A stretch of 64,000 bases of DNA, from NCBI GenBank assembly GCA_037624485.1, contig JASJJC010000009.1, positions 186,001-250,000 on the forward strand, given 5' to 3'. Position numbers and translations under genes: made by a program. This stretch comes from JAFMKE01 sp037624485 (GTDB lineage Bacteria > Bacteroidota > Bacteroidia > Chitinophagales > UBA8649). A model generated the notes under the pieces. It worked only from the letters and a program-made list of their open reading frames with translations. It was not told the origin of the DNA and did not search any database. Shown here piece by piece: positions 18,031-27,966 of the stretch (position 1 is the first letter of the stretch; every line of letters starts with the position of its first letter).

Positions 18031-19490
18031 GAAAACTAGTTGACATATTAAAAGCTGTAAAGTTTAAAGAGATTGTAGGGGATAGCAATAAAAACATTCT
18101 TGGCTTGACTCTTGACTCTAGAGATGTTCGTGAAGCTTCAATCTTTGTTGCAATAAAAGGGAGTCAAACAGATGGACATGCATATGTCTCTGAGGTTGAT
18201 GGTGTTGCAGCTGCAGTAATTTGTGAAGTGTTGCCTGAGTCCATGAAAGCATCATGCACCTATGTGTTAGTGGAGGATTCTTCCAAATCTTTAGGTCTCA
18301 TTGCCTCAAATTTTTATGGTAACCCTTCTGCTCAATTGAAATTAGTAGCTGTCACTGGCACAAATGGAAAGACTTCTGTGGCGACTATGCTTTTTCAATT
18401 GTTTAAGCAAATGGGATATCAATGTGGTCTATTATCAACTGTTGAGAACAGAATTGGAAATCAGCTTATTCCTTCTACTCATACGACTCCTCATGCAATA
18501 GCAGTTAACTCTTTATTAGCTAGGATGGTTGAAAATGGCTGTTCTCATTGCTTTATGGAGGCTAGCTCTCATGCAATAGATCAAAATAGAATCCATGGAT
18601 TGGATATTGACGGGGCTATATTCACCAACTTGACTCATGACCACTTAGATTATCACAAGACTTTTAAAGAATACCTAAAAGCTAAGAAGAGCCTGTTTGA
18701 CGGATTGAGCAAAAACGCCTTCGCTCTGAGCAATGCGGATGACAAAAATGCCAAGGTGATGTTGCAAAATACCGCAGCTAAAAAGCTTTACTATGCATTA
18801 ACTGGAAATGCAGAATTTTCTGGCCGTGTTATAGAAAGCGATTTCAATGGTATGATGTTGAACATGAATGGCCAAGAATTGCATGTCAAGTTGATTGGGT
18901 CTTTTAATGCCTATAATTTATTGGCTGTTTATGGCGCTGCTTTGCTGTTGGGTGAAGACGAAACAGAGGTGCTTGTTGCGATGAGCACGATTGAAGGTGC
19001 AGAAGGAAGATTTGAATATATGCTTTCTTCTCAAGAAAGAATAGTTGGAATAGTCGATTATGCCCACACGCCAGACGCTTTAAAGAAGGTTTTGGAAACG
19101 ATAAATCAGCTGAATACACAACGGAATCAATTGATCACGGTAGTTGGATGTGGAGGTGATAGAGATAAAAGTAAACGCCCACTTATGGCCGCTATTGCCG
19201 CAAGATTAAGCAGCAAGGCGATTTACACTTCAGACAACCCTCGGTCAGAAGACCCCAATATCATATTAGATGAGATGCAAGATGGTGTTGGCGTGCTGGA
19301 TAAGAAGAAAGTATTAGTTATTGAAAATAGAAAACAAGCGATTAAAACTGCTTGTATGATGGCGAATACAGAAGATATTATTCTTGTGGCTGGTAAAGGG
19401 CATGAGAGTTATCAAGACGTCAAGGGAGTGAAATCTCATTTTGACGATAAAGAGGAATTGGAAGCAGCTTTTAAACAATTGAATAAATAG
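18027..19490 (+). CDS. murE: UDP-MurNAc-tripeptide synthetase MurE
   Basis: 487 residues from a TTG at 18027 that overlaps the ftsI stop (TTGA). The frame is open further upstream, but that part would overlap ftsI strongly. ATP-binding motif TGTNGKTSVA; substrate-domain motif TNLTHDHLDYHKTF; C-terminal DNPRSEDPN, the motif associated with meso-diaminopimelate selection. It adds the third amino acid to UDP-MurNAc-L-Ala-D-Glu. murF does not follow, unlike in many dcw clusters. Confidence 0.95.
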   Translation: MRKLVDILKAVKFKEIVGDSNKNILGLTLDSRDVREASIFVAIKGSQTDGHAYVSEVDGVAAAVICEVLPESMKASCTYVLVEDSSKSLGLIASNFYGNPSAQLKLVAVTGTNGKTSVATMLFQLFKQMGYQCGLLSTVENRIGNQLIPSTHTTPHAIAVNSLLARMVENGCSHCFMEASSHAIDQNRIHGLDIDGAIFTNLTHDHLDYHKTFKEYLKAKKSLFDGLSKNAFALSNADDKNAKVMLQNTAAKKLYYALTGNAEFSGRVIESDFNGMMLNMNGQELHVKLIGSFNAYNLLAVYGAALLLGEDETEVLVAMSTIEGAEGRFEYMLSSQERIVGIVDYAHTPDALKKVLETINQLNTQRNQLITVVGCGGDRDKSKRPLMAAIAARLSSKAIYTSDNPRSEDPNIILDEMQDGVGVLDKKKVLVIENRKQAIKTACMMANTEDIILVAGKGHESYQDVKGVKSHFDDKEELEAAFKQLNK

Positions 19491-19496
19491 ATCACT

Positions 19497-20750
19497 ATGC
19501 TATACGAACTATTTCAATATTTAAATCAACATACTCACTTGCCTGGCATGGGTCTTTTTGAATTTCTATCATTCAGAGCAGCTATGGCTGCGGTATTTTC
19601 CTTGGTGATTTCCATTCTACTGGGGGATATGGTGATTAATAAGCTGCGCAATCTTCAAATTGGAGAAACCGTAAGAGACTTAGGATTGGAAGGGCAAAAG
19701 GAAAAACAAGGGACGCCTACCATGGGAGGGATTCTAATTTTGTTAGCCATTTTAATTCCAACTCTATTACTAGCAGATTTAGGCAATATCTATATTATTA
19801 TAATGATAGTTTCCACGCTTTGGATGGGTGCTATTGGTTTTTTAGATGATTATATCAAGGTATTTAAAAAGAATAAAGAAGGCTTAAAAGGGAAGTTTAA
19901 AGTAATTGGCCAAATTGGTCTAGGACTTTTTGTTGGAGCAATGATGTATTTCCATCCGGATATATATGTGAAGCAAGAGGTTTCCTATGAGGAGGCACAA
20001 AAATTCCCTGTTGATCAAATTTCAACCCATGAGGATATGCAAGGTGTTGAGCATTTTATGGCTAAAATTGATGCACCGATAACAAACATACCTTTCTTAA
20101 AAGGCAATGAGTTTAATTATGAGAAGGTCTTGACATTAATTAATCCATCATGGAAAAGGTTTGGCTGGTTAATTTTTATTCCAGCAGTTATTTTTATCAT
20201 AACTGCTGTTTCCAATGGCGCGAATTTAACGGATGGAATTGATGGTTTAGCAACAGGAACTTCCGCGATTAGTGGCTCCGTACTGTTCTTGTTTGCCTAT
20301 ATATCTGGTAATATTATTTTTGCTGAATACCTCAATATTCTATATATCCCATATGCTGCAGAGCTAACCATTTTTATTGCTGCATTTATCGGAGCATGTA
20401 TCGGCTTCTTATGGCAAAATTCATACCCAGCAAAAGTGTTTATGGGTGACACTGGTAGTCTTGCTATTGGTGGCATAATTGCAACTATAGCTATCCTAAC
20501 AAGGAAGGAATTATTACTTCCTATTCTAGTAGGTGTTTTTCTCGCAGAAAATTTATCAGTAATCATTCAAGTTGGATACTTCAAATACACGAGGAGAAAA
20601 TATGGTGAAGGACGAAGGGTCTTTCTGATGTCACCTTTACACCACCACTATCAGAAAAAGGGATATCATGAATCTAAAATTGTAACACGATTTTGGATTG
20701 TAGGTATACTTTTAGCCATTATAGCTGTAGCAACCTTAAAAATTAGATAA
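19497..20750 (+). CDS. mraY: Phospho-MurNAc-pentapeptide translocase MraY
   Basis: 417 residues with about ten transmembrane helices. Motifs: GTPTMGG (about 73), GFLDDYIKV (Asp pair, about 120), NLTDGIDGLA (about 242) and MGDTGSLA near 315, with LHHHYQKKG near 380. It makes lipid I in the inner membrane. An insertion of about 60 residues (about 155-205) between helices is typical of the longer Bacteroidota proteins. It lies 6 nt after murE. Confidence 0.97.
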   Translation: MLYELFQYLNQHTHLPGMGLFEFLSFRAAMAAVFSLVISILLGDMVINKLRNLQIGETVRDLGLEGQKEKQGTPTMGGILILLAILIPTLLLADLGNIYIIIMIVSTLWMGAIGFLDDYIKVFKKNKEGLKGKFKVIGQIGLGLFVGAMMYFHPDIYVKQEVSYEEAQKFPVDQISTHEDMQGVEHFMAKIDAPITNIPFLKGNEFNYEKVLTLINPSWKRFGWLIFIPAVIFIITAVSNGANLTDGIDGLATGTSAISGSVLFLFAYISGNIIFAEYLNILYIPYAAELTIFIAAFIGACIGFLWQNSYPAKVFMGDTGSLAIGGIIATIAILTRKELLLPILVGVFLAENLSVIIQVGYFKYTRRKYGEGRRVFLMSPLHHHYQKKGYHESKIVTRFWIVGILLAIIAVATLKIR

Positions 20751-20762
20751 AGAGAAAAATTG

Positions 20763-22109
20763 ATGACAACTAAAACTCAAAAAATAGCAATACTCGGGGC
20801 TGCAGAAAGCGGTGTTGGTGCAGCTATACTTGCTACTCAGCAGGGTTTTGATGTTTGGGTATCAGATTATAGTCAAATCCAGCCAAAGCACAAAGAATGT
20901 TTAAATAAGTATAAGATCAATTGGGAAGAAGGTAAGCATAGCGAAGAGAATATACTGGATGCACATCTGGTAATGAAAAGTCCTGGAATACCAGAAAACG
21001 CAGATATTATTCAAAAGATTAGAAAGAAAGGAATAGCAGTGGTCTCTGAGATAGAGTTTGCTTCAAGGTACACCGATGCGTTTATAATAGCCATAACTGG
21101 CAGCAATGGTAAAACTACAGCAACAAGCTTAACCTATAAAATTTTAAAAGATGCTGGACTAAATGTCGGTGTAGCTGGGAATATAGGCGTGAGTTTTGCC
21201 CAGCAAGTCGCCACCCAGAAATTTGATTACTACGTTTTAGAAGTGAGCAGTTTTCAATTAGATGACATTGATTCATTTAAACCAAATATTTCCGTATTGC
21301 TAAACATAACACCAGACCACTTAGATCGCTATGACTATAAATTTGAAAACTACTTAGCGGCTAAGTTTAAGATTACTCAGAATCAAAACGACGAGAATCT
21401 TTTCATTTATTGTCAGGACGATAAGTCAATAGCAACCTCACTAATTACAAAAAAAATTCATGCACAATCAATCCCTTTCACGCTTGAAACTGAAGTAGGT
21501 GAGGGCGCATATCTACAAAATAACGAATTAACTATAAACCTAAAAAAAAAAGTTTTTACTATGTCAATTAACGAAATAGGAATTAAAGGCAAGCATAATG
21601 TTTACAACTCAATGGCTGCTTCTATCGTGGCCAGAGCAGTAGATATTAAGAAGGAGAGTATCCGTGAAAGTCTAGCGGATTTTAAAAATCTAGAGCATCG
21701 AATGGAGAAGGTGCTGAAAATAGGCGGAGTTGAGTTTATCAATGATTCGAAAGCCACTAATGTAAACTCCACCTGGTACGCTCTAGAGTCTATCCAAAAT
21801 CCAGTAGTTTGGATTGCGGGAGGGGTAGACAAGGGAAATGATTATGAGGTGCTTAAATCTTTAGTGCGCGCCAAAGTTCATACCGTTATTTGCTTAGGTA
21901 ATGATAGTAGAAATTTGCACGAAGCTTTTTCTCATCAAACGGATTTGATGATAAATGTGCATGATATGAAAGAGGCCGTTAGAATCGCCAATCATTTTGC
22001 CAATAAAGGGGATGCAGTACTATTATCACCAGCTTGCGCAAGTTTTGATTTGTTTGAAAATTATGAGGATAGAGGAAATCAATTTAAAGCATCAGTGCGC
22101 AATTTATAA
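20763..22109 (+). CDS. murD: UDP-MurNAc-L-alanine:D-glutamate ligase MurD
   Basis: 448 residues from the ATG at 20763; a TTG lies just before it at 20760. N-terminal UDP-binding Rossmann fold (ILGAAESGVGAA), ATP site ITGSNGKTTATS (about 113), NITPDHLDRYD, and C-terminal LLSPACASFDLFENYEDRGNQF, a strong MurD signature. It adds D-Glu to UDP-MurNAc-L-Ala in the cytosol. Confidence 0.97.
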   Translation: MTTKTQKIAILGAAESGVGAAILATQQGFDVWVSDYSQIQPKHKECLNKYKINWEEGKHSEENILDAHLVMKSPGIPENADIIQKIRKKGIAVVSEIEFASRYTDAFIIAITGSNGKTTATSLTYKILKDAGLNVGVAGNIGVSFAQQVATQKFDYYVLEVSSFQLDDIDSFKPNISVLLNITPDHLDRYDYKFENYLAAKFKITQNQNDENLFIYCQDDKSIATSLITKKIHAQSIPFTLETEVGEGAYLQNNELTINLKKKVFTMSINEIGIKGKHNVYNSMAASIVARAVDIKKESIRESLADFKNLEHRMEKVLKIGGVEFINDSKATNVNSTWYALESIQNPVVWIAGGVDKGNDYEVLKSLVRAKVHTVICLGNDSRNLHEAFSHQTDLMINVHDMKEAVRIANHFANKGDAVLLSPACASFDLFENYEDRGNQFKASVRNL

Positions 22110-22130
22110 AAGCTAGAAATCTAGAAAGAA

Positions 22131-23339
22131 ATGTTTGAAAAAATAACCAAAAACATAAAAGGAGATAAATACATATGGGTCATTGTGCTCATCTTGTCTT
22201 TGTTTTCTCTTTTGGCTGTTTACAGTTCTACCGGGACCTTAGCCTATAAATATAGAGCTGGCAATACGGAGTATTATTTGATGAAGCAAGTTCTTATTAT
22301 CGGTGGTGGTCTGGTTTTAATGTACCTGACTCATTTAATTAATTACAAATATTTCTCAAGAATCTCTCAAATATTATATTACTTAAGTATTATCCTTTTG
22401 GTGCTAACCTTATTTTTTGGCACTGACATAAATGAAGCGAAAAGATGGATTACCCTTCCTGGGGTAAACCTTACTTTTCAAACATCTGATTTAGCTAAAT
22501 TTGCATTAATCATGTATTTAGCCCGCATGCTATCAAAGAAGCAAGACATGGTGCGTTCTTTTAGCGAGGGATTTTGGCCTACGATATTCCCGGTATTTAT
22601 TATTTGTGGATTAATAGCTCCTGAAGATTTGTCATCTGCCTTGGTGTTATTCTCAACCAGTGTATTGGTAATGTTTGTGGGAAGAATTCACATAGCTTAC
22701 ATTGTTGGTTTAATTGGTCTTTCAGTAATTACGATAGGCATGTTTGTTACCTTGCTTTTCACTTTGCCAGAAGAGAGTATGCCGGGAAGAATGACAACTT
22801 GGAAAGCAAGAATAGAATCTTTTATGAATACGGATGGAGAAGAGCCGTATCAACTTGTTCAATCCAAAATTGCTATAGCTAAGGGTGGGTTTATTCCGAA
22901 TGGCCCTGGTAATAGTACGCAACGCAATTTCCTTCCTCATCCTTATTCGGATTTTATTTATGCAATTATTATAGAAGAGTATAGCTTCTTTGGAGGAGTG
23001 TTTGTTGTTTTTCTTTACCTCGCATTCTTAATACGTTCAGGACTTATAGTTAGAAAAGCACCAAAAGCATTCGGTGCATTGTTATCCTTTGGATTGGCCT
23101 TAAGCCTAACTATTCAAGCAATGATTAATATGGGGGTTGCCGTCGGTTTATTGCCAGTCACGGGATTGACCTTGCCTTTGGTGAGTATGGGAGGGAGCTC
23201 TACCATCTTTGTAAGTCTTGCTTTTGGAATAATCCTCAGTGTAAGTCGAGATATTGAACAATTAGAACTAGGTATAGATGAAAGTGAAATGTCGCTAGAA
23301 GATTTAATTATGGGTTCAGAGGAAATTGAACAGGAATAA
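22131..23339 (+). CDS. ftsW: Septal peptidoglycan glycosyltransferase FtsW
   Basis: 402 residues, SEDS family, about ten membrane helices. Conserved stretches include YSSTG near the first helix, DLAKFALIMYLAR (SEDS core), PHPYSDFIYAIIIEEY and the C-terminal GLTLPLVSMGGSS. It polymerises septal glycan with FtsI. An acidic cytoplasmic tail ends the protein. It is placed between murD and murG, as in other Bacteroidota dcw clusters. Confidence 0.96.
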   Translation: MFEKITKNIKGDKYIWVIVLILSLFSLLAVYSSTGTLAYKYRAGNTEYYLMKQVLIIGGGLVLMYLTHLINYKYFSRISQILYYLSIILLVLTLFFGTDINEAKRWITLPGVNLTFQTSDLAKFALIMYLARMLSKKQDMVRSFSEGFWPTIFPVFIICGLIAPEDLSSALVLFSTSVLVMFVGRIHIAYIVGLIGLSVITIGMFVTLLFTLPEESMPGRMTTWKARIESFMNTDGEEPYQLVQSKIAIAKGGFIPNGPGNSTQRNFLPHPYSDFIYAIIIEEYSFFGGVFVVFLYLAFLIRSGLIVRKAPKAFGALLSFGLALSLTIQAMINMGVAVGLLPVTGLTLPLVSMGGSSTIFVSLAFGIILSVSRDIEQLELGIDESEMSLEDLIMGSEEIEQE

Positions 23340-23357
23340 ATAGACGCTAAAAAGAAA

Positions 23358-24443
23358 GTGAAGAAGAATTTAAAAATATTGATGAGTGGCGGAGGAAGTG
23401 GTGGACACGTTTTTCCAGCAATTGCTATAGCAGATGCTATTAAAAAAATATCCCCTGAGACAGAGTTTTTGTTTATTGGGGCAAAAGGTAAAATTGAAAT
23501 GACTGCAGTGCCTAAAGCGGGATACGAAATAAAAGGGCTGACAATTGCGGGATTTCAGCGAAAACTAAGCGTAAAAAATTTACTTTTTCCATTTAAGCTG
23601 CTAGTGAGTCTGGTAAAGGCATGGGTTATCGTAAAAAATTTTAAACCAAATGCGGCAATTGGCACAGGTGGATATGCAAGCGGAGCAGCTTTGAAGGTAG
23701 CGCAATGGCAGGGGGTTGCAAGTTTTATTCAAGAACAAAATGCATTTCCCGGAATAACAAACAAACTATTGGCTAAGAAGGCAAGAAAAGTATTTGCTGC
23801 CTATAATGGTCTGGAACAATATTTTGAAAAATCAAAGATACAACTTACAGGAAATCCTTTGAGAGGTAGTATATCACTGGATGGGGTAGATCGAAAATTG
23901 GCCTGCGAGCATTTCGGTTTGGATGGAAAAAAACCAATAGTATTTATCACTGGAGGAAGCCTAGGTGCTAGTGCTATAAATAAAGCTATTGCGGGAAAAA
24001 TTAATCGTTTTGACGAAGAAGGAATTCAATTGATTTGGCAATGTGGTAGAATCTATGAAGCGGAGTATGCTAGTTTAAACTCACCCATGGTTAAGGTTCT
24101 AAGCTTTATTGACCGAATGGATTATGCCTACACGGCTGCAGATGTAATAGTCTCTCGAGCAGGTGGAACCATATCAGAGCTAGCAATAATTGGAAAACCA
24201 ACCATATTACTACCATCTCCAAATGTTGCTGAAGACCACCAAACCAAAAATGTAATGGCTTTAGTGGAAAAGGAGGCAGCAATTTTAATAAGGGATAATG
24301 AGGCCGTTGAAGCACTTGTTCCGGCATGTATCGACTTGCTAAGTAACACTGAATTGAAAGAAAAAATAAGTAATAACATTAAGCAATTTGCTAAACCAAA
24401 CGCAGCTAAGGAGATTGCTCAAAGTATTTTGTCAAGCATTTAA
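23358..24443 (+). CDS. murG: UDP-GlcNAc transferase MurG
   Basis: 361 residues from a GTG at 23358. GT28 fold: the N-terminal glycine-rich loop SGGGSGGHVFPA binds lipid I, and the C-terminal nucleotide-sugar site includes TGGSLGA (about 200) and SRAGGTISELA (about 265). It converts lipid I to lipid II at the inner face of the membrane. Its stop overlaps the murC ATG by one base. Confidence 0.97.
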   Translation: MKKNLKILMSGGGSGGHVFPAIAIADAIKKISPETEFLFIGAKGKIEMTAVPKAGYEIKGLTIAGFQRKLSVKNLLFPFKLLVSLVKAWVIVKNFKPNAAIGTGGYASGAALKVAQWQGVASFIQEQNAFPGITNKLLAKKARKVFAAYNGLEQYFEKSKIQLTGNPLRGSISLDGVDRKLACEHFGLDGKKPIVFITGGSLGASAINKAIAGKINRFDEEGIQLIWQCGRIYEAEYASLNSPMVKVLSFIDRMDYAYTAADVIVSRAGGTISELAIIGKPTILLPSPNVAEDHQTKNVMALVEKEAAILIRDNEAVEALVPACIDLLSNTELKEKISNNIKQFAKPNAAKEIAQSILSSI

Positions 24444-25801
24444 TGAAAGACTTAAAAGACATATCAAAAGTATATTTTCTGGGTATTGGAGGTATCGGTA
24501 TGTCTGCACTTGCGCGATATTTTAATGAGCAAGGCCTCAGCGTGAAAGGCTATGATAAAACATCATCTCCACTAACAGACAAGTTAATGCAAGAGGGAAT
24601 GGATATCCATTTTGATGATGATTTAACGCTATTGGATAAAGAAGCTGATTTAGTCATATATACGCCGGCAATACCTCAATCGCACAAGCAATTGAATTGG
24701 TATAAGGAAAATGGATACGAACTCTACAAACGGTCAGTAGTTTTAGGCATGATTTCAAGCAATCATTATTGTATCGCTATTGCTGGTTCTCATGGGAAGA
24801 CAACTGTTTCGTCTATGCTTGCTCATATATTAAATGGTGCAGGAGGATGCATAGCTTTTTTAGGAGGAATTGCCAGTAATTATAACTCCAATTATATCCA
24901 TACATCTAATCGTTTTATGGTTGTTGAAGCAGATGAGTTTGATCGGTCTTTTCTTACTCTACATCCCAATATAGCGGGGATAACTGCAATTGATAGTGAC
25001 CATTTGGAAGTGTATGGTAGTTTAGAAAATATTGAAGAAGAATTTATTCAATTTGCAAAACAAATAGTACCGCAAGGTCAGTTGATTTTAAATGAGCACT
25101 ATTCGCATATTTTATCAAGATTACCCAAACACTTGGAGGTGTCACAATATGGCCATGAAAAGCAGGCGGATTATTCGCTGACTAATTACAGTGTTGAGAA
25201 CGGGGAGTTTGTTTTTACTGTAACGACACCAAACGGTGTTATTGAAAATCTTACCGCCAGCTTTGGAGGGATTCATAATTTAGAAAATGCCACTTTGGCG
25301 ATTTCAATTTGTGAAAAATTAGGTATCTCTAATCGGGATATCCGAAAAGGAATACGCTCTTTTAAAGGAATTAAAAGAAGATTTGAAAAGCACGTAGATA
25401 TCGATGGCACAATCTATATAGATGATTATGCACACCATCCTATGGAGATAAAAGCGCTGGTAAAATCACTTCGGTTTTTATACCCTGATAAAGAAATATT
25501 AGCAATTTTTCAACCCCATTTATTCTCAAGAACCAAGAATTTATATGAAGAATTTGCGCATGAGTTAGCTCAGGTGGATGATTTAATTCTCTTGCCAATA
25601 TACCCTGCCAGAGAAGAGCCTATTGAAGGGGTAAGTTCAGAATTAATCTTGAATAAAGTAGCGCTTAAAAACAAGGCAATTATTGATAAGACATCGCTAA
25701 TAGATTCACTTAGAAATAAAGTAAAGAACAAAGTGGTCGTCACCATCGGTGCAGGAGATATAGATAGATTTGTTGAGCCAATAAAAGAAATGCTTCAATG
25801 A
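24443..25801 (+). CDS. murC: UDP-N-acetylmuramate:L-alanine ligase MurC
   Basis: 452 residues. N-terminal Rossmann motif FLGIGGIGMSALA; ATP site IAGSHGKTTVSSM (about 111); substrate residues near VVEADEFDRSFL; C-terminal DDYAHHPMEIKA, diagnostic of MurC. It starts the UDP-MurNAc peptide stem. It overlaps ftsQ by 4 nt (ATGA), suggesting translational coupling. Confidence 0.97.
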   Translation: MKDLKDISKVYFLGIGGIGMSALARYFNEQGLSVKGYDKTSSPLTDKLMQEGMDIHFDDDLTLLDKEADLVIYTPAIPQSHKQLNWYKENGYELYKRSVVLGMISSNHYCIAIAGSHGKTTVSSMLAHILNGAGGCIAFLGGIASNYNSNYIHTSNRFMVVEADEFDRSFLTLHPNIAGITAIDSDHLEVYGSLENIEEEFIQFAKQIVPQGQLILNEHYSHILSRLPKHLEVSQYGHEKQADYSLTNYSVENGEFVFTVTTPNGVIENLTASFGGIHNLENATLAISICEKLGISNRDIRKGIRSFKGIKRRFEKHVDIDGTIYIDDYAHHPMEIKALVKSLRFLYPDKEILAIFQPHLFSRTKNLYEEFAHELAQVDDLILLPIYPAREEPIEGVSSELILNKVALKNKAIIDKTSLIDSLRNKVKNKVVVTIGAGDIDRFVEPIKEMLQ

Positions 25802-26574
25802 AAAAGACGACAAAAAAATACATCATTCAAGGCTTGAAGGTTGCATTAATTGCGGTTTTTGGTGTGTTGTTTATTGCCATTTTAATCAAGGCTCGTTTGC
25901 AGGCTGGTGAGTCTGTCTGTAATGAAATTCAGGTGAATGTTAAAAATGCAGATAAATTTCAATTTATTGCGGAAAATGAGATCATTGATTTTATAAACAA
26001 CAATGGGAAAGATGTGGTGATTAATCAACGATTAAAGGATGTCTCTAAATCGGAAATTGAGGCACGCATTGAGCAAAGCGAATACATAGAAAAAGCTGAT
26101 GTTTTCACTAATTTTGAAGGGAAGATGCGCGTAGATGTGACACAAAAAAACCCTATATATAGAGTATTCAACAATAATGGTGTTAGTTACTATGTGAGTA
26201 ACAAGGGTGAAAGTATTCCTATTTCAAGTAAATTTACTCCTAGACTAATTGTTGCTACTGGGAATTTGTCGAAGCAGCTTACATCAAAGAATCTTAAGAT
26301 CCGTGAAGACCTACTTGAACTTGTGGCCTTCATCAATGAAAGTTCATTTTGGGAAGCTATGATAGGGCAAATTGAGGTAGCAAATAATGGTGATTTTTTA
26401 CTTTATTCTAAGATCGATGAACATGTTGTAAACATTGGAAATACTGATAATCTTGAGGATAAATTTAAGTATCTCCAGATATTTTACAAAGAAGCAATAA
26501 AGAATGTTGATTGGAAACAATATGAAGAAATAAATCTAAAGTTTAAAGGACAAATAATCTGTAAAAAAAAATAA
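25798..26574 (+). CDS. ftsQ: FtsQ/DivIB-like division protein
   Basis: 258 residues: short cytoplasmic N-terminus, one transmembrane helix (about 12-32), a POTRA-like segment (about 45-115, including KADVFTNFEGKMRVDVTQKNPIYRVF) and the rest of the periplasmic domain. Similarity in this family is low, so the call leans on topology and position between murC and ftsA. It connects FtsA/FtsZ to the septal synthase in the membrane. Confidence 0.9.
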   Translation: MKKTTKKYIIQGLKVALIAVFGVLFIAILIKARLQAGESVCNEIQVNVKNADKFQFIAENEIIDFINNNGKDVVINQRLKDVSKSEIEARIEQSEYIEKADVFTNFEGKMRVDVTQKNPIYRVFNNNGVSYYVSNKGESIPISSKFTPRLIVATGNLSKQLTSKNLKIREDLLELVAFINESSFWEAMIGQIEVANNGDFLLYSKIDEHVVNIGNTDNLEDKFKYLQIFYKEAIKNVDWKQYEEINLKFKGQIICKKK

Positions 26575-26583
26575 CGTAAACGA

Positions 26584-27936
26584 ATGGATGCAAATAATCA
26601 AGTAATCGTAGGACTAGATATAGGGACAACCAAGATTTGTGTTTTAGTCACAAAGAAGGATGAGTTGGGTAAAACTGAGGTTTTGGGTATTGGAAAAGCA
26701 CCATCTCATGGAGTTATGCGCGGGGAGGTTGCCAATATCGACAAAACTGTACAATCTATTATACAGGCCGTAAAAGATGCTGAAAAACAATCTGGTGAAA
26801 CAATCACCAAGGTTCATGTAGGTATTGCAGGTCAGCACATTAAGAGTATGCAGCACAGAGGTATTCTTACTCGAAGTGATGCGCAAAGTGAGATTTCCGA
26901 AGAGGATATTAAAAGTTTAATTCGCGATATGCATAAGCTTGCAATGAGTCCAGGTGAACGAATAATTCATGTCTTGCCGCAAGAGTTTATTGTAGATTCA
27001 ATGCCTGCCAAAAGTGATCCAATTGGGATGTGTGGTAGTCGTCTCGAAGCAAATTTCCATATTATCACAGGACGAGTAGCCGCTGCACAAAATATTGAGC
27101 GTTGTGTTCAAAAGGCTGGCTTAACCATGGAAGGATTGATATTGGAGCCACTGGCATCGGCCGCTTCAGTTTTGGATGAGGATGAAAAAGAAGCTGGGGT
27201 AGCTTTAGTAGATATTGGAGGAGGCACGACAGATTTAGCCATTTTTCAAGATGGTATAATAAGGCATACATGTGTTATTCCTTTCGGCGGCAACATTATT
27301 ACGGAAGATATTAAGGACGGTTGTAAGATTATGAAAAATCAAGCAGAAGCCTTAAAGGTTCGGTTCGGTTCGGCAGTTTCGGTAGAAGCGAAGGACAATC
27401 AAATCATTTCTATACCGGGATTAAAGGGGCGTCCACCCAAGGAAATTTCTATGAAAAACTTGGCAAATATTATCCAAGCTAGAATAGAAGAGATCTTCGA
27501 ACAAGTTTATTTTGAGATAAAAGCTTCTGGATATGCAAAAAAATTGAACGGAGGAATTGTTATAACAGGTGGTGGATCACAATTGAAATTCATAAAACAA
27601 TTAGTAGAATATGTCACCGGGCTTGATGCACGGATAGGTTATCCAATAGAGCACTTGGCAACTGATTATAATGCCGAGCTGAAACACCCAATGTTCGCCA
27701 CTGGAATAGGCTTAGTAGAGAGAGCCTTTAAGGAAGATAGTAAATCTTCAGACAAAGTTCATATTGACCCCTATGATTCAACTATAGAGAGGAAGCAGGA
27801 GGAAGTAGAATCAGAAGCTGGTAATAACCTTATCGAAACCGCTCAAACAAATAAAGTTAAGGACTGGTGGAAGGATATTTTCAAAGGAATACCAGAATGG
27901 TTGATGGATGAGAATGACGGAGATTTTAATGATTAA
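26584..27936 (+). CDS. ftsA: Division protein FtsA
   Basis: 450 residues, actin/ASKHA fold. Phosphate-1 motif VGLDIGTTKICVLV; phosphate-2 region VALVDIGGGTTDLAIF (about 206); adenosine motif GIVITGGGSQL (about 319). The amphipathic C-terminal helix that anchors FtsZ filaments to the membrane is visible as VKDWWKDIFKGIPEWL. It is followed 30 nt later by ftsZ. Confidence 0.97.
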   Translation: MDANNQVIVGLDIGTTKICVLVTKKDELGKTEVLGIGKAPSHGVMRGEVANIDKTVQSIIQAVKDAEKQSGETITKVHVGIAGQHIKSMQHRGILTRSDAQSEISEEDIKSLIRDMHKLAMSPGERIIHVLPQEFIVDSMPAKSDPIGMCGSRLEANFHIITGRVAAAQNIERCVQKAGLTMEGLILEPLASAASVLDEDEKEAGVALVDIGGGTTDLAIFQDGIIRHTCVIPFGGNIITEDIKDGCKIMKNQAEALKVRFGSAVSVEAKDNQIISIPGLKGRPPKEISMKNLANIIQARIEEIFEQVYFEIKASGYAKKLNGGIVITGGGSQLKFIKQLVEYVTGLDARIGYPIEHLATDYNAELKHPMFATGIGLVERAFKEDSKSSDKVHIDPYDSTIERKQEEVESEAGNNLIETAQTNKVKDWWKDIFKGIPEWLMDENDGDFND

Positions 27937-27966
27937 GATTACAAAAAAGAAAAAATTAAACTAGCT